DNA of 64,000 bases, taken from assembly GCF_013155125.1 (NCBI RefSeq), contig NZ_CP053564.1, positions 2,301,501-2,365,500 on the forward strand. The letters are read 5' to 3'. A program made the position numbers and the translations under genes. The notes beneath the pieces are model-generated. The model was given only the letters and a program-made list of their open reading frames with translations. It was not told where the DNA came from and searched no databases. This document shows positions 7,928 through 18,527 of the stretch, piece after piece (position 1 is the first letter of the stretch; each line of letters opens with the position of its first letter). The stretch is from Pseudonocardia broussonetiae (GTDB lineage Bacteria; Actinomycetota; Actinomycetes; Mycobacteriales; Pseudonocardiaceae).

Positions 7928-7939
7928 CCCGTCCGACAC

Positions 7940-7967
7940 GCGCCCTCCCCCGTCCGGGGGAGGGCGC
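7940..7967 (+). terminator. Perfect hairpin between iniB-like and iniA-like genes
   Basis: A perfect 12-bp stem (GCGCCCTCCCCC/GGGGGAGGGCGC) with a 4-base loop starts 13 bases after the IniB-like stop. It suggests that the GTPase genes have their own promoter or receive only read-through. Confidence 0.7.
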
Positions 7968-8015
7968 CGCCGCACGTGCGTGCGGTGTCCCAGACTGAGC
8001 CGCGTGGAGGATCCC

Positions 8016-9899
8016 GTGGAGCGTCCCCTGACGGTCAGGGCCGTCGACCTCGCCCTCGCGACGATCGCCCCGTACGGCCGTCCCGACCTCGAGGCGCGGC
8101 TGCACCAGGCCCGCGCCCGCCTGCTCGACGACCGCGTGCGCGTCCTCGTCGTCGGCGAGTTCAAGCAGGGCAAGAGCCTGCTGGTCAACGCGCTGCTCAG
8201 CGCGCCGGTCTGCCCGGTGTTCGACGACGTCGCCACGGCCGTCTCCACCGCGGTGTCCTACGCCGACGAGCCGGTGCTGACGCTGGTCCGCGCCCGTGAG
8301 CAGGGGCCCGACGGCCTCCCCGCGCAGGAGCGCACCCGCCGCACCGACATCCCGCTGCACGAGCTGTCCGGGGTCGTCGCCGGCTACGTCACCGAGGCGC
8401 GCAACCCGCAGAACGCGCAGGGTCTCACCGGCGTCGAGATCGGGATCCCGCGCACGATCCTGCAGGCCGGGCTGGAGGTCGTCGACACCCCCGGGGTGGG
8501 CGGGCTGACGTCGGTGCACGGCGCCGCGACGATGGCCGCGCTGCCCTCGGCCGACGCCGTCCTGCTCGTCTCCGACGCCTCGCAGGAGTACACCGCGCCC
8601 GAGCTGGAGTTCCTGCGCCAGGCGATCCGGCTGTGCCCCAACGTCGCCTGCGTGCTGACGAAGACCGACATGTACCCGGAGTGGCGGCGCATCGCCGAGC
8701 TCGACCGGCGCCACCTGCGCGAGGCGGGGATCGACGCCGAGCTGATCGCCGTGTCGTCGACGGTGCGGTGGCAGGCCGTCGTCACGGCCGACGCCGCGCT
8801 CAACGCCGAGTCCGGCTTCCCCGCGCTGGAGACCTACCTCGCGCAGCGGGTGCTCGGCCAGGCCGACCTGCTCGCGCGCCGCTCCACCGTGCACGACGTC
8901 GTGGCCGTCACCGACCAGCTGCGCGACGGGCTGCGCGCCGAGGAGTCCTCGCACCGCGACCCGAACGGCGTGCAGGAGCTGATCCGGTCGCTGCGCGCGG
9001 CGCAGGAGCGGGCGGCGGCGCTCAAGGAGCGGTCGGCGCGCTGGCAGCATACGCTGGGCGACGGCGTCGCCGACCTCAACGCCGACATCGACCACGACCT
9101 GCGCGACCGGATGCGCGAGATCACGCGCCTGGCCGAGGAGGAGATCGACGACGGCGGCGACCCGACCCGCAACTGGGACCAGCTCTCGGCGTGGATCCAG
9201 CAGCAGGTCGCGGCGGCGGCGTCGACGAACTTCCTGTGGGCCACGCAGCGCGCGCGGTTCCTCGCCGGGCAGGTCGCCGCGCACTTCGCCGAGGACCGCG
9301 AGGCGGTGCTCCCGGCGCTGCGCACCGAGGCGTCGGCGGCGGTCGGGGCGGCGCGCGAGATGCGCGTGCGCGACGGCGAGCCGTGGAACGTCGGGCAGCA
9401 GGCCCTGGCCGGGCTGCGCGGCGGCTACATCGGCGTGCTGATGTTCGGGCTGCTCGGCACGTTCGTCGGACTCTCGCTGATCAACCCGTTCTCGATCGGC
9501 GCCGGGCTGCTGCTGGGCGGCAAGACGATCAGCGACGAGCGGCGGCGGATCGTCAGCCGCCGCCAGGGCGAGGCGAAGACGGCCGTGCGCCGCTACGTCG
9601 ACGACGTGACGTTCCAGGTGGGCAAGGACTCCCGCGACATGCTGCGCGACGTCCAGCGCGACCTGCGCGACCACTTCGGCGAGCTCGCCGAGCAGCTCAA
9701 CACCTCGCTCAAGGACTCCCTCGCCACGGCCGAGCGGTCGGTGAAGACCACCGAGGGGGAGCGCACGCGCCGGCTCGCCGAGATCCCCGAGCAGATCGCG
9801 GCGCTGGAGCGGCTGCAGCAGCGGGTCCGCACGCTCGTGCCGGCGGCCGGCGAGCAGCAGGTCCCGGCGCCCGTCGCGGTGCCCGTGCCCGCGTCGTGA
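8016..9899 (+). CDS. Dynamin-like GTPase (IniA type)
   Basis: A 627-residue bacterial dynamin-like protein. GTPase motifs: P-loop GEFKQGKS (residues 47-54), switch-region threonine area, G3 DTPGVGG and G4 TKTD. A helical region follows, then a hydrophobic segment at about 466-505 (YIGVLMFGLLGTFVGL, INPFSIGAGLLLGGK) that fits a membrane-inserting paddle or paired amphipathic hairpin, and a C-terminal coiled-coil. Known relatives such as mycobacterial IniA bind and remodel the inner face of the plasma membrane. GTG 8016 is preferred because GGAGG lies 5 bases upstream; GTG 8004 is an in-frame alternative. It is followed after 10 bases by the second GTPase gene, so the two probably work as a pair. 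Confidence 0.9.
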   Translation: MERPLTVRAVDLALATIAPYGRPDLEARLHQARARLLDDRVRVLVVGEFKQGKSLLVNALLSAPVCPVFDDVATAVSTAVSYADEPVLTLVRAREQGPDGLPAQERTRRTDIPLHELSGVVAGYVTEARNPQNAQGLTGVEIGIPRTILQAGLEVVDTPGVGGLTSVHGAATMAALPSADAVLLVSDASQEYTAPELEFLRQAIRLCPNVACVLTKTDMYPEWRRIAELDRRHLREAGIDAELIAVSSTVRWQAVVTADAALNAESGFPALETYLAQRVLGQADLLARRSTVHDVVAVTDQLRDGLRAEESSHRDPNGVQELIRSLRAAQERAAALKERSARWQHTLGDGVADLNADIDHDLRDRMREITRLAEEEIDDGGDPTRNWDQLSAWIQQQVAAAASTNFLWATQRARFLAGQVAAHFAEDREAVLPALRTEASAAVGAAREMRVRDGEPWNVGQQALAGLRGGYIGVLMFGLLGTFVGLSLINPFSIGAGLLLGGKTISDERRRIVSRRQGEAKTAVRRYVDDVTFQVGKDSRDMLRDVQRDLRDHFGELAEQLNTSLKDSLATAERSVKTTEGERTRRLAEIPEQIAALERLQQRVRTLVPAAGEQQVPAPVAVPVPAS

Positions 9900-9909
9900 C
9901 GGTGTCCCG

Positions 9910-11409
9910 GTGACGCGGGTCGTGGGCCGGACCCTCACCGACGCCGCGCGCGACCTGCTCCGCGATGCCGCGGAGGTCTACCGCGACGACGAGGGCACCG
10001 CGGGCTGGCTGCACCACCAGGTCGACCGGCTCGACGAACCGCTGCGCCTCGCCGTCGCGGGGAAGGTGAAGGCGGGCAAGTCGACGCTGCTCAACGCGCT
10101 GGTCGGGGAGCGGCTGGCGCCGGTCGACGCAGGGGAGTGCACGAAGGTCGTCACCTGGTACCGCGACGCGCCGCAGACGGGCGTGACGATGGTGGGCACC
10201 GACGGGTCGCTGCACGAGCTCCCGGTCGACCGGCGCGACGGCGCGCTGGTGATCGACCTCGGCGGCGCGTCGGCGGAGGACGTCGAGATGCTCGTCGTCG
10301 ACTGGCCGTCGCAGAGCCTGCGGATCGCCACCCTGATCGACACGCCGGGGCTCGCATCGCTGTCGCACGAGGTGGGGCGCCGGACGCTGCGCTTCCTGCA
10401 CCCCGACGACGAGCGGCCCACCGACGCCGACGCGGTGGTCTACCTGATGCGCCACCTGCACGCCGCCGACGCGGAGTTCCTGGAGGCGTTCCGCGGCCAG
10501 ACCGTCGCGCAGACGGCGTCGGTGAACTCGCTCGCGGTGATCTCGCGGGCCGACGAGATCGGCGGCGGGCGGGTCGACGCGATGGTGTCGGCGCGGGCGA
10601 TCGCCCGGCGCTACCGCTCCGAGCCGGCGCTGCGGGGGCTGGCGCAGGACGTCGTCGCCGTCGCCGGGCTGGTGGCCGAGACCGCCCGCACGCTGCACCA
10701 GACGGAGTTCACGGTGCTCGCCGCGCTCGCCCGCCAGCCCAAGGACGCCGTGGAGGCGTCGCTGCTCACCGTCGACCGGTTCGTGGCGTCGGACTCGCCG
10801 ATCGCCCGCGCGGTGCCCGACCTCGTGCCGGCTCAGCGGGCGGCGCTGCTGCGGCGGTTCGGGGTGTTCGGGCTGCGCCTGTCGACGATGCTGATCCGCC
10901 AGGGCGTCGCCACCCCGGCCGCCCTGGCCGCCGACCTGGTGCAGCGCAGCGGATTGGGCGAGCTGCGCGACGCCCTCGACCGCCAGTTCGTGCAGCGCCG
11001 CGACGTCCTCAAGGCCCGGTCGGCGCTGCTCGCCGTGCACCAGGTGGTGCAGGACGACCCGGTGTCCGGCTCGCGGGCGCTGTCGGCGGAGCTGGAGCGA
11101 CTGCTCACCGGGGCGCACGAGTTCACCGAGCTGCGGCTGCTGGCGGAGCTGCGGGCCGGGGCGGTGGCGCTGCCCGCCTCGCTGTCCGACGAGGGCGCGC
11201 GGCTGCTGGGCGCGGTCGGCGCCGGACCGGCTGCCCGTCTCGGCCTGCCCCCCGCCGCGGGCCCCCACGACCTGCACGCCGCGGCGCTCGACGCCCTCGC
11301 GCGCTGGCAGGAGCACGCGGAGAACCCGATGCTGGGCCGCGCGGTCACCGGGGTGTGCCGGACGGTGGTCCGGACCTGCGAGGGCCTGGTCGCCACCCTC
11401 CGCCCCTAG
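9910..11409 (+). CDS. Dynamin-like GTPase (IniC type)
   Basis: A 499-residue GTPase with P-loop GKVKAGKS (51-58), G3 DTPG and a G4-like SRAD in NSLAVISRADEIGGGR. The SRAD sequence departs from the usual (N/T)KxD, as happens in IniC-type proteins. The C-terminal half is helical without a strong hydrophobic paddle. It follows the IniA-like gene by 10 bases on the same strand, the same order as M. tuberculosis iniA-iniC, and is shorter than its partner as IniC is. The inferred role is a heteromeric partner in membrane remodelling during envelope stress. GTG 9910 is the first start in frame after the IniA-like stop; its Shine-Dalgarno is weak. Confidence 0.88.
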   Translation: MTRVVGRTLTDAARDLLRDAAEVYRDDEGTAGWLHHQVDRLDEPLRLAVAGKVKAGKSTLLNALVGERLAPVDAGECTKVVTWYRDAPQTGVTMVGTDGSLHELPVDRRDGALVIDLGGASAEDVEMLVVDWPSQSLRIATLIDTPGLASLSHEVGRRTLRFLHPDDERPTDADAVVYLMRHLHAADAEFLEAFRGQTVAQTASVNSLAVISRADEIGGGRVDAMVSARAIARRYRSEPALRGLAQDVVAVAGLVAETARTLHQTEFTVLAALARQPKDAVEASLLTVDRFVASDSPIARAVPDLVPAQRAALLRRFGVFGLRLSTMLIRQGVATPAALAADLVQRSGLGELRDALDRQFVQRRDVLKARSALLAVHQVVQDDPVSGSRALSAELERLLTGAHEFTELRLLAELRAGAVALPASLSDEGARLLGAVGAGPAARLGLPPAAGPHDLHAAALDALARWQEHAENPMLGRAVTGVCRTVVRTCEGLVATLRP

Positions 11410-11427
11410 CCCGCCCCGCCCCCTGCC

Positions 11428-11532
11428 GCGCGAGTTCGCCCCCCTCCCGCGCGAGTTCGCCGCCCTGCTGCGCGAGTTGGCCGCCCTGCTGCGCGAGTTG
11501 GCCGCCCTGCTGCGCGAGTTCGCCGATCGGGC
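11428..11532 (+). repeat. Five 21-bp tandem repeats, unit GCGCGAGTTCGCCGCCCTGCT
   Basis: Five consecutive 21-bp units start at 11428, 11449, 11470, 11491 and 11512, each beginning GCGCGAGTT(C/G)(G)CC; the three central copies are almost identical. They lie just after the IniC-like stop. The core CGAGTTCGCC is the reverse complement of the core of the array at 11589-11672, so the two arrays face each other around a 56-base spacer. Confidence 0.85.
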
Positions 11533-11588
11533 TCGCCGTCGTGGCCGAACGTGCCCGGGCGCGGACGAACATCTCGGCGTACCGGAGC

Positions 11589-11672
11589 GGCGAACTCGCC
11601 GGGGGGTTCGGCGAACTCGCCGGGGGATTCGGCGGACTCGCCGGGGGATTCGGCGGACTCGCCGGAGGTGGG
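11589..11672 (+). repeat. Four 21-bp tandem repeats, inverted relative to the first array
   Basis: Four units start at 11589, 11610, 11631 and 11652, with consensus GGCGRACTCGCCGGGGGATTC. The array abuts the stop codon (11674-11676) of the IniR-like gene on the other strand. The core GGCGAACTCG pairs with CGAGTTCGCC of the first array, so RNA from either side could fold into a large multi-hairpin structure. The 264-base gap 11410-11673 holds nothing else that I can identify. Confidence 0.85.
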
Positions 11673-11673
11673 G

Positions 11674-14220
11674 TCAGGAACCGTCGCCCAGGGCCGACTG
11701 CAGGAGGGCGAACAGCTCGCCCCGGCTCGCGACCCCGAGCCGCTGGCGCATCCGGGCCACGTAGTGCTCCACGGTCTTCGCCGAGATGAACAGGCGCTGG
11801 CCGATCTGCTTGTAGGTCAGGCCGGTGAGGATGAGGCGCCCGATCTCGCGCTCGCGCTCGGTCAGGGCGCCCGCGTCGGCCGGCGGGGCCGTCGTCGCCG
11901 GGTCCGGCGCGGGCGCCTCCCCGGGCTCGGCCGGCACCGGCCCGCCGCCCTGCAGCGCGCGGGCGACGGCGTGCAGGGCGTGCGCCGCGCGGCGGTCGGG
12001 GGTGGCCGCGGCGGCCCGGCCGGCGAGCTGCGCGGCCTCCCCGCCCAGCCCGACGGCCACCATCCGGCGCCCCGTCGCCACGATCCCCTCGACGTCCAGC
12101 GTCCCGTCGACGACGGACGCCCAGCCCCGTCCGGCCGCGGCCAGCACCCCGGCGTACGGCGACGAGGACGCCGTGGCGGCGAGGACGTCGACGAAGGGGC
12201 CCACGGCGTCGCCGGCGGCCACCGCCGCACGCAGCCGCCACCACGTCAGCGGGGCCGCCCACAGCGCGGGGCGGCCGAGGCGGTCGAGCACGGCGTCGAG
12301 GTCCTCCAGCGGGCCGTCGAGCCAGAACGACTCGCCGAGCTGCGCGGCGGCGACGGCCAGCTCGCCGAGCACCGGGAGCGTCGTGAGGTCGGCGGGATGG
12401 CGGACGACGGCCTCGCGCGCGCGGCCCCAGGCGGCGGCGAGCGCGGCCGGGTCCTCGCGACGGCGGGCGAGCCCGACCTCCAGCCCGGCGAGCAGCAGCG
12501 CGTCGCGGGGCTCGGGCGGCGGGTCCTGGCGCGCGACCCGCTCGACGAGCCCCGCCGGCGGGCCCAGCGTGCCGCGGGCCAGCAGGATCCCGGCCAGCAG
12601 CAGCCGGTGGCGCAGCGTCGCGACCCGCCCGCCGTGCCCGCCCTCGATCGCCCGCCGCAGCGTCGACTCGGCCACGGCGGGCTGCCCCGCCTGCACCGCG
12701 ACGACCGCCGTGAGCGCGGCGGGCGTATCGGGAAGCAGCGTCGTGGCGGCCACCGGTTCGAGCATCGCCGTGGCCTGCGCGAGCCGCGACAGCGCGGCCG
12801 CCGACCCCGTGACCGCCCCGACCATCCCCGCGCCGAGCAGCCGCGCGGCCCCGTCGAGCAGGGTGTCGGCACCGCGCGCGGCGTCGGCGGCGGCCAGCAG
12901 CGCGCGGGCCTCGTCGAGCCGGCCGCTCACGACGAGCGCGGGCACCGCGAGCACCGCGCGGCCCGGCGGCAGCGCGCGCAGCAGCTCGGCGCCCCGTTCG
13001 GGCAGGCCGCGGTGGGCGAGCGCCGTGGCGGCCGCGACGACGGCGGCGGTGCGGTCGGGGGACTCCGGGCACGCGAGCACGTCGTCGGCGACCTGCAGGG
13101 CCTCCCCGATCCGCCCGGCCAGCACGAGCGCGTGCGCGCGCCGCCCCGCGACGTCGAGCCGCGGGTGCCCGGCGTCGACGGCGGCCTCCAGCAGCTCGGC
13201 CGACAGCGCGGGGGACCGGGTGAGCGCCTCGTCGGCCGCGGTGCGCAGGACGGTGGCGATGTGCGTGCCGCTCGCGCCGGTGCCCAGCAGCCGCTGGCCG
13301 GCGGCGAGCACGGAGCCGCCGCGGGCGAGCTCGATGCCGGCCAGGCGGCGGTGCAGGTCGCGGGTGCGCAGGACCGGGGTCAGCCGCAGGAACAGCGTGC
13401 GGATCAGCGGGATCAGCTCGCCCGCCTCGGTGAGCAGCCCGGTCGCGCGGGCGGCCTCGACGGCGTCCTCCAGCTCCGGCCCGGGGAGCTCGAGGACCGG
13501 GGCGAGGACGTCGCTGTCGAGCGTGGCGCCGTGGGCCATCGCGGTCAGCAGCGCCTGCACGGCGGGCGGCAGGGCGTCGACGCGGTGGCGCAGCCGCTCG
13601 GCCAGCGACACCGACACGGTGATCCGCTCCGGCGCGTGGAAGCGGGCGGTGACGCGGCCGGAGTCGACGAGGCCCTGCGTGACGAGGTCGACGAGCGCGG
13701 GCAGCCCGCCGGACTGGCGGTGCACCAGCTCGGCCATGCCGTCCGGCGGGGCTGCGCCGAGGCGCTCGGCGAGCCGGTCGGCGACCGCGGCGGCGTCGAG
13801 GTGCCCCACGATGGCGACGACCCGCCGCGCACCCACCCCGGCGCACAGCGCGGCGAGCGCGTCCGGGCGCGGCCACGGGCGGTGGGCCAGCACGAGGCGC
13901 CCGCGCAGCGCGTGGTCGCGCAGGGCGTCGAGGCGCCCGTCGTCGAGCCGGTGGGCGTCGTCGACGAGGACGGCGCAGGAGTCGTCGAGCGCGGGGAGTG
14001 CGGTGGTGGGGTCGACGCGCAGCACCCGCACGCCGGCCGCCGTCCAGAGCTGCGCGAGCGCGTCGAGGAGCAGGGTCTTGCCGGTCCCGCCGGGCCCGCC
14101 GACGGTGGCGACGAGGGGGTCGTGCGGGCGCTCGGACACCAGCCGCGCGAGGGCCGCCCCGCCCGGCGGCACGACGGGGCCGTCCCGGACGGGCCGCGTC
14201 ATCGTCACGGCGGAGCCCAT
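11674..14220 (-). CDS. MalT/LuxR-type ATP-dependent transcriptional regulator (IniR-like)
   Basis: An 848-residue STAND-family regulator. The N-terminal P-loop NTPase has Walker A GGPGGTGKT (41-49) and Walker B CAVLVDDAH; the middle is a long alanine-rich helical (TPR-like) sensor region. The C-terminus is a LuxR helix-turn-helix of about 60 residues (LTEREREIGRLILTGL..., KQIGQRLFISAKTVEHYV). The start at 14220 has AAGGTGG a few bases upstream; ATG 14202 is possible. It is convergent with the IniC-like gene. In M. tuberculosis the iniBAC genes are controlled by the neighbouring MalT-like regulator Rv0339c (IniR), so control of this island by this gene is a reasonable inference. The inducer is unknown. 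Confidence 0.85.
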   Translation of the reverse strand: MGSAVTMTRPVRDGPVVPPGGAALARLVSERPHDPLVATVGGPGGTGKTLLLDALAQLWTAAGVRVLRVDPTTALPALDDSCAVLVDDAHRLDDGRLDALRDHALRGRLVLAHRPWPRPDALAALCAGVGARRVVAIVGHLDAAAVADRLAERLGAAPPDGMAELVHRQSGGLPALVDLVTQGLVDSGRVTARFHAPERITVSVSLAERLRHRVDALPPAVQALLTAMAHGATLDSDVLAPVLELPGPELEDAVEAARATGLLTEAGELIPLIRTLFLRLTPVLRTRDLHRRLAGIELARGGSVLAAGQRLLGTGASGTHIATVLRTAADEALTRSPALSAELLEAAVDAGHPRLDVAGRRAHALVLAGRIGEALQVADDVLACPESPDRTAAVVAAATALAHRGLPERGAELLRALPPGRAVLAVPALVVSGRLDEARALLAAADAARGADTLLDGAARLLGAGMVGAVTGSAAALSRLAQATAMLEPVAATTLLPDTPAALTAVVAVQAGQPAVAESTLRRAIEGGHGGRVATLRHRLLLAGILLARGTLGPPAGLVERVARQDPPPEPRDALLLAGLEVGLARRREDPAALAAAWGRAREAVVRHPADLTTLPVLGELAVAAAQLGESFWLDGPLEDLDAVLDRLGRPALWAAPLTWWRLRAAVAAGDAVGPFVDVLAATASSSPYAGVLAAAGRGWASVVDGTLDVEGIVATGRRMVAVGLGGEAAQLAGRAAAATPDRRAAHALHAVARALQGGGPVPAEPGEAPAPDPATTAPPADAGALTEREREIGRLILTGLTYKQIGQRLFISAKTVEHYVARMRQRLGVASRGELFALLQSALGDGS

Positions 14221-14303
14221 GCCCCACCTTCGGCGATCGGCGGCCGCTCATGACAGCCGGGACGCGGATCATGCCGGGTCGGGTGGCGTGCGCGCACCGA
14301 CCG

Positions 14304-15941
<1,638 letters not shown>

Positions 15942-15975
15942 GTCGCGGGAAACGCTACCCGCCGGGCCGCGGCCG

Positions 15976-17265
15976 CTACCCGGTCCCCTCGGGCACCGCC
16001 GGGTCGGCGGAGCCCTCCTGCTGCGGGGCCGGGGCGACGGGCGCCGGCTCGGGCACCGGTTCCGGAGCGGGCGCGGGAGCCGGCTCGGCGGGTGCGGGTG
16101 CCGGTTCCACCGGGGCGGGCTCGACGGGGACCGGAGCCGGTTCCGGGGCAGGAGCGGGTGCCGGTTCCACCGGGGGCGCGGGGGCCGGTGCGGGGGCGAC
16201 CGGGGCCGGGGCGGGCGCGGGCAGCGCGCACGCGGTCACGGTGTCGGCCGGGTCGGCGTCGCAGGTGCCGCCGTCGGCCTGGCCGTCGAGGACGTCGGCC
16301 CCCGCCCCGCCGGTCAGCTCGTCGATCCCCGCGCCGCCGAGGAGCCGGTCGGCGCCCGGGCCGCCGGTGAGCCGGTCCGGGCCGTCGCCGCCGAGCAGCA
16401 CGTCGTCGCCGCCCGCGCCGTCGAGCACGTCGGCGCCGCCCCCGCCGACGAGGCAGTCACCGGCGCCGGAACCGGTGACGACGTCGTCGCCGGCGGTGCC
16501 CTGCACGAGGAACGGCCCCGGTGCGCCCGGGCGGTCCTCGGCCGCGACGAACCGCGGCCGGTCGGGCGTCAGCACCACGGTCTCGACGTACGTGCCGGGG
16601 CACTCCGCGGGGGGCGCGGGTGGGGCCACGGTCCGCGCCGCGACCGGAGCGGGTGCGGCCACCGTCGCCGACTGGGCGCCGACCAGGCCGCTGGTCGTGA
16701 TCGACACGGTGCCCAGCACCCGGTCGGTGAAGCCGCCCACGGCCCGGACGGTGATCGGGGCGCGCTCGGAGCGGCCGGTCACCAGGAGGCCGCCGACCGT
16801 CACCGTGACCGGCACGACGGTCGTCGTCCCGGGTGCGACGGTCGTGACGACGGTGCGGGCCACCCCGTCGAGCAGCGAGCAGTAGGGCACGGCGGGCTGG
16901 CTGCCGAGCGCGATCGTCAGCGAGCCGACGAGCGTGCCGTCGGACCACGTCGTGCCGTTGCGGGTGCACGACGTGGAGGTCGCCCCCGAGGGGAGCTGCA
17001 GCTGCACGGTGGCGGGCACCGTGCCGCGGTAGTCGATCGTCAGGTTGACCGTGCGGGTGGTGCTCGACGCGCGCAGGCCCGTGTAGGTCAGCGCCACCGG
17101 CGTGCTCCGCCCGCCGAGGACGACGGTGGCGGTGCGCGCCGTCCCGCCGCCCCCCTTGTCGGAGTCGGAGAACGCCGCCAGGGTGCCGTTGCCGAACACG
17201 AGTGCGGCACCCGTGGCGGTGATCGCCAGGACCAGCACTACGGCGAGTGCCGTTTTCCGTCGCAT
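15976..17265 (-). CDS. Secreted RTX-repeat protein with SipW-type signal region (module 1)
   Basis: A 429-residue protein. The N-terminus ([19 protein letters not shown], then [10 protein letters not shown]) resembles SipW-processed TasA/camelysin signal regions. Residues about 45-220 form a beta-rich domain with paired cysteines; about 240-335 carry glycine/aspartate nonapeptides (GGxGxDxL, e.g. [21 protein letters not shown]) typical of calcium-binding RTX beta rolls. The last 85 residues are Pro/Ala/Glu-rich. There is no sortase motif and no type I secretion gene nearby, so export is probably by Sec with a SipW-like peptidase. Good Shine-Dalgarno (GAGGGGG) for ATG 17265. It lies 22 bases after the TasA-like gene and is probably co-transcribed with it. 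Confidence 0.8.
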   Translation of the reverse strand: MRRKTALAVVLVLAITATGAALVFGNGTLAAFSDSDKGGGGTARTATVVLGGRSTPVALTYTGLRASSTTRTVNLTIDYRGTVPATVQLQLPSGATSTSCTRNGTTWSDGTLVGSLTIALGSQPAVPYCSLLDGVARTVVTTVAPGTTTVVPVTVTVGGLLVTGRSERAPITVRAVGGFTDRVLGTVSITTSGLVGAQSATVAAPAPVAARTVAPPAPPAECPGTYVETVVLTPDRPRFVAAEDRPGAPGPFLVQGTAGDDVVTGSGAGDCLVGGGGADVLDGAGGDDVLLGGDGPDRLTGGPGADRLLGGAGIDELTGGAGADVLDGQADGGTCDADPADTVTACALPAPAPAPVAPAPAPAPPVEPAPAPAPEPAPVPVEPAPVEPAPAPAEPAPAPAPEPVPEPAPVAPAPQQEGSADPAVPEGTG

Positions 17266-17287
17266 GATCGGGCCCCCTCACCCCGGA

Positions 17288-17890
17288 TCAGGACTGGGTC
17301 AGCGTGTAATTCGAACTCAGCGTGACGCGGTCACCCTGCACCTTGTTGTTCTCCGTTCCGGAGAGGTTCGGCAGTTCGAACTTGAGGACGTACTCGCCGG
17401 TCGCGCCGGCGCCCAGCGGGATCTGGCCGAACCCGGTCTCGGCGAACTTCGCCAGCGTCACCGGCGGCGTCGCCGCGGCGACGCCCGGCCCGCTGAGGAT
17501 CGAGATGGTGAGCTGGTTCTGGAGGTCGCCGCCGGGCGCGCAGGCTCCCTGCGCCTTGCCCTCGGCCTCGGCCTCCGGCTCGGTGCAGGTCACGTCCGTG
17601 CCCGTGAGCTGGAGCGTGCTGGCCAGCGTGCCGGGGATGCTCCCGGTGTTGGTGAGGGCGATGGTCGAGGTCGAGGTGTACCCGGGCGCGATGTTCTCCC
17701 CCGTGAACAGCGTGACGCCGCCGGAGCCGCCGACAGTGAGGTCCAGCGTGCCCGCCTTCAGCGTGCCGCCGGGCCCGGTCTCGGTGTCGCTGAACGCGGC
17801 GTAGGTGCCGGCGCCGATCGCGGCGGCGGCGAGTGCCACGGCCGCGATGCCGATTCCGAGTCTGACCTTCTTGTTCTGCAGTGCGGTCAT
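17288..17890 (-). CDS. TasA/camelysin-like (SipW-dependent) surface protein, module 1
   Basis: A 200-residue exported protein. A hydrophobic signal (residues about 8-28) ends in [19 protein letters not shown], the conserved border of SipW-cleaved TasA/CalY-family proteins. It is followed by a beta-sandwich with the motifs [10 protein letters not shown] and NTGSIPGTL and a C-terminal [19 protein letters not shown]. Two cysteines lie in the middle. ATG 17890 is chosen over 17899 because MTALQNKK aligns with the MSILQKNKK start of the three paralogues near 28-29 kb. TasA of Bacillus forms biofilm fibres; for this protein a fibre or surface-layer role is inference. It is divergent from a signal peptidase gene, its likely processing enzyme. 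Confidence 0.8.
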   Translation of the reverse strand: MTALQNKKVRLGIGIAAVALAAAAIGAGTYAAFSDTETGPGGTLKAGTLDLTVGGSGGVTLFTGENIAPGYTSTSTIALTNTGSIPGTLASTLQLTGTDVTCTEPEAEAEGKAQGACAPGGDLQNQLTISILSGPGVAAATPPVTLAKFAETGFGQIPLGAGATGEYVLKFELPNLSGTENNKVQGDRVTLSSNYTLTQS

Positions 17891-17911
17891 TGCGACCATT
17901 CATCAGGGGCC

Positions 17912-17927
17912 CGCGCGATATCGCGCG
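17912..17927. promoter_or_regulatory. 16-bp perfect palindrome between TasA-like and SipW-like genes
   Basis: CGCGCGATATCGCGCG lies in the 109-base divergent gap, 22 bases upstream of the TasA-like start. Its place and symmetry suit an operator for both genes, but no regulator family is identified. The TACCTCA-type operators of module 2 are absent here. Confidence 0.4.
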
Positions 17928-17999
17928 CCGAGATCACCGATCGGGTGGAGAAACGGTGCGGATCCGACGCTCCCGGGTCGGTGCGCGCACGATTGCGCG

Positions 18000-18527
18000 A
18001 TGGTCGCGAGACGTGCGTGGAGTGCTCTGCTGGCCCTGTTCGTCGTCGCCGCGGTGGCGCTCGCGCTCGCCGTGGCCGCCGTGCCCGCGGTGGCCGGGGC
18101 CAGCACGCTGACGGTGCTGTCGGGGAGCATGGAGCCGACGCTGCCGGTGGGCTCGGTGGTCGTCGTCCGTCCGCGGCCGGCCGGGGAGGTCGGTGTCGGC
18201 GACGTCGTCACGTTCCTGGCCCGCGACCCCGGCTCCGCGGAGACCCGCGTCGTCACCCACCGGGTCGTCGAGGTGCTCGACGGGCCCGCGTTCCGCACCC
18301 GCGGCGACGCCAACCCCGACCCGGACCCGGGCGTCGTCGCGGCGGCCGACCTGCGCGGCGTCGAGTGGTACGTGGTGCCGTGGGTCGGCGGGGCGATGGC
18401 GGCCCTGCGCACGCCCGTCGGCCTGCTGGTCGGGGGCGGGGTGCTGCTGCTCCTGCTCGGGGCCGGCCTGCTGCTGCCCGCGGCCCGCCCCCGCGCGGAC
18501 GACCGAGGGGCCAGGATGGCGCCGTGA
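18000..18527 (+). CDS. Signal peptidase I, ER/SipW type (module 1)
   Basis: A 175-residue membrane protease. One N-terminal helix (about 9-33) is followed by the catalytic serine in LSGSMEPT (S43) and VGDVVTF, and the general base is histidine H87 in VVTHRV rather than the lysine of LepB-type enzymes. A C-terminal helix (about 142-165) ends the protein. The Ser-His arrangement defines the ER/archaeal/SipW class, which in Bacillus processes TasA-family proteins. ATG 18000 gives a compact signal anchor; longer upstream frames run antisense through the TasA-like gene. It is divergent from the TasA-like and RTX genes, its probable substrates. Its stop overlaps the GTG of the PIG-L gene. Confidence 0.88.
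   Translation: MVARRAWSALLALFVVAAVALALAVAAVPAVAGASTLTVLSGSMEPTLPVGSVVVVRPRPAGEVGVGDVVTFLARDPGSAETRVVTHRVVEVLDGPAFRTRGDANPDPDPGVVAAADLRGVEWYVVPWVGGAMAALRTPVGLLVGGGVLLLLLGAGLLLPAARPRADDRGARMAP

Noticed and set aside
11428..11672. 21-bp arrays considered as CRISPR
   Set aside because: Units are directly contiguous without spacers.
11551..14253. 900-residue plus-strand frame
   Set aside because: Antisense to the IniR-like gene, GC-bias shadow with no recognisable domain.
11345..14272. 975-residue minus-strand frame across the IniR-like region
   Set aside because: Offset frame of the regulator, dominated by R/A/G/P; the alternative frame carries Walker and HTH motifs.
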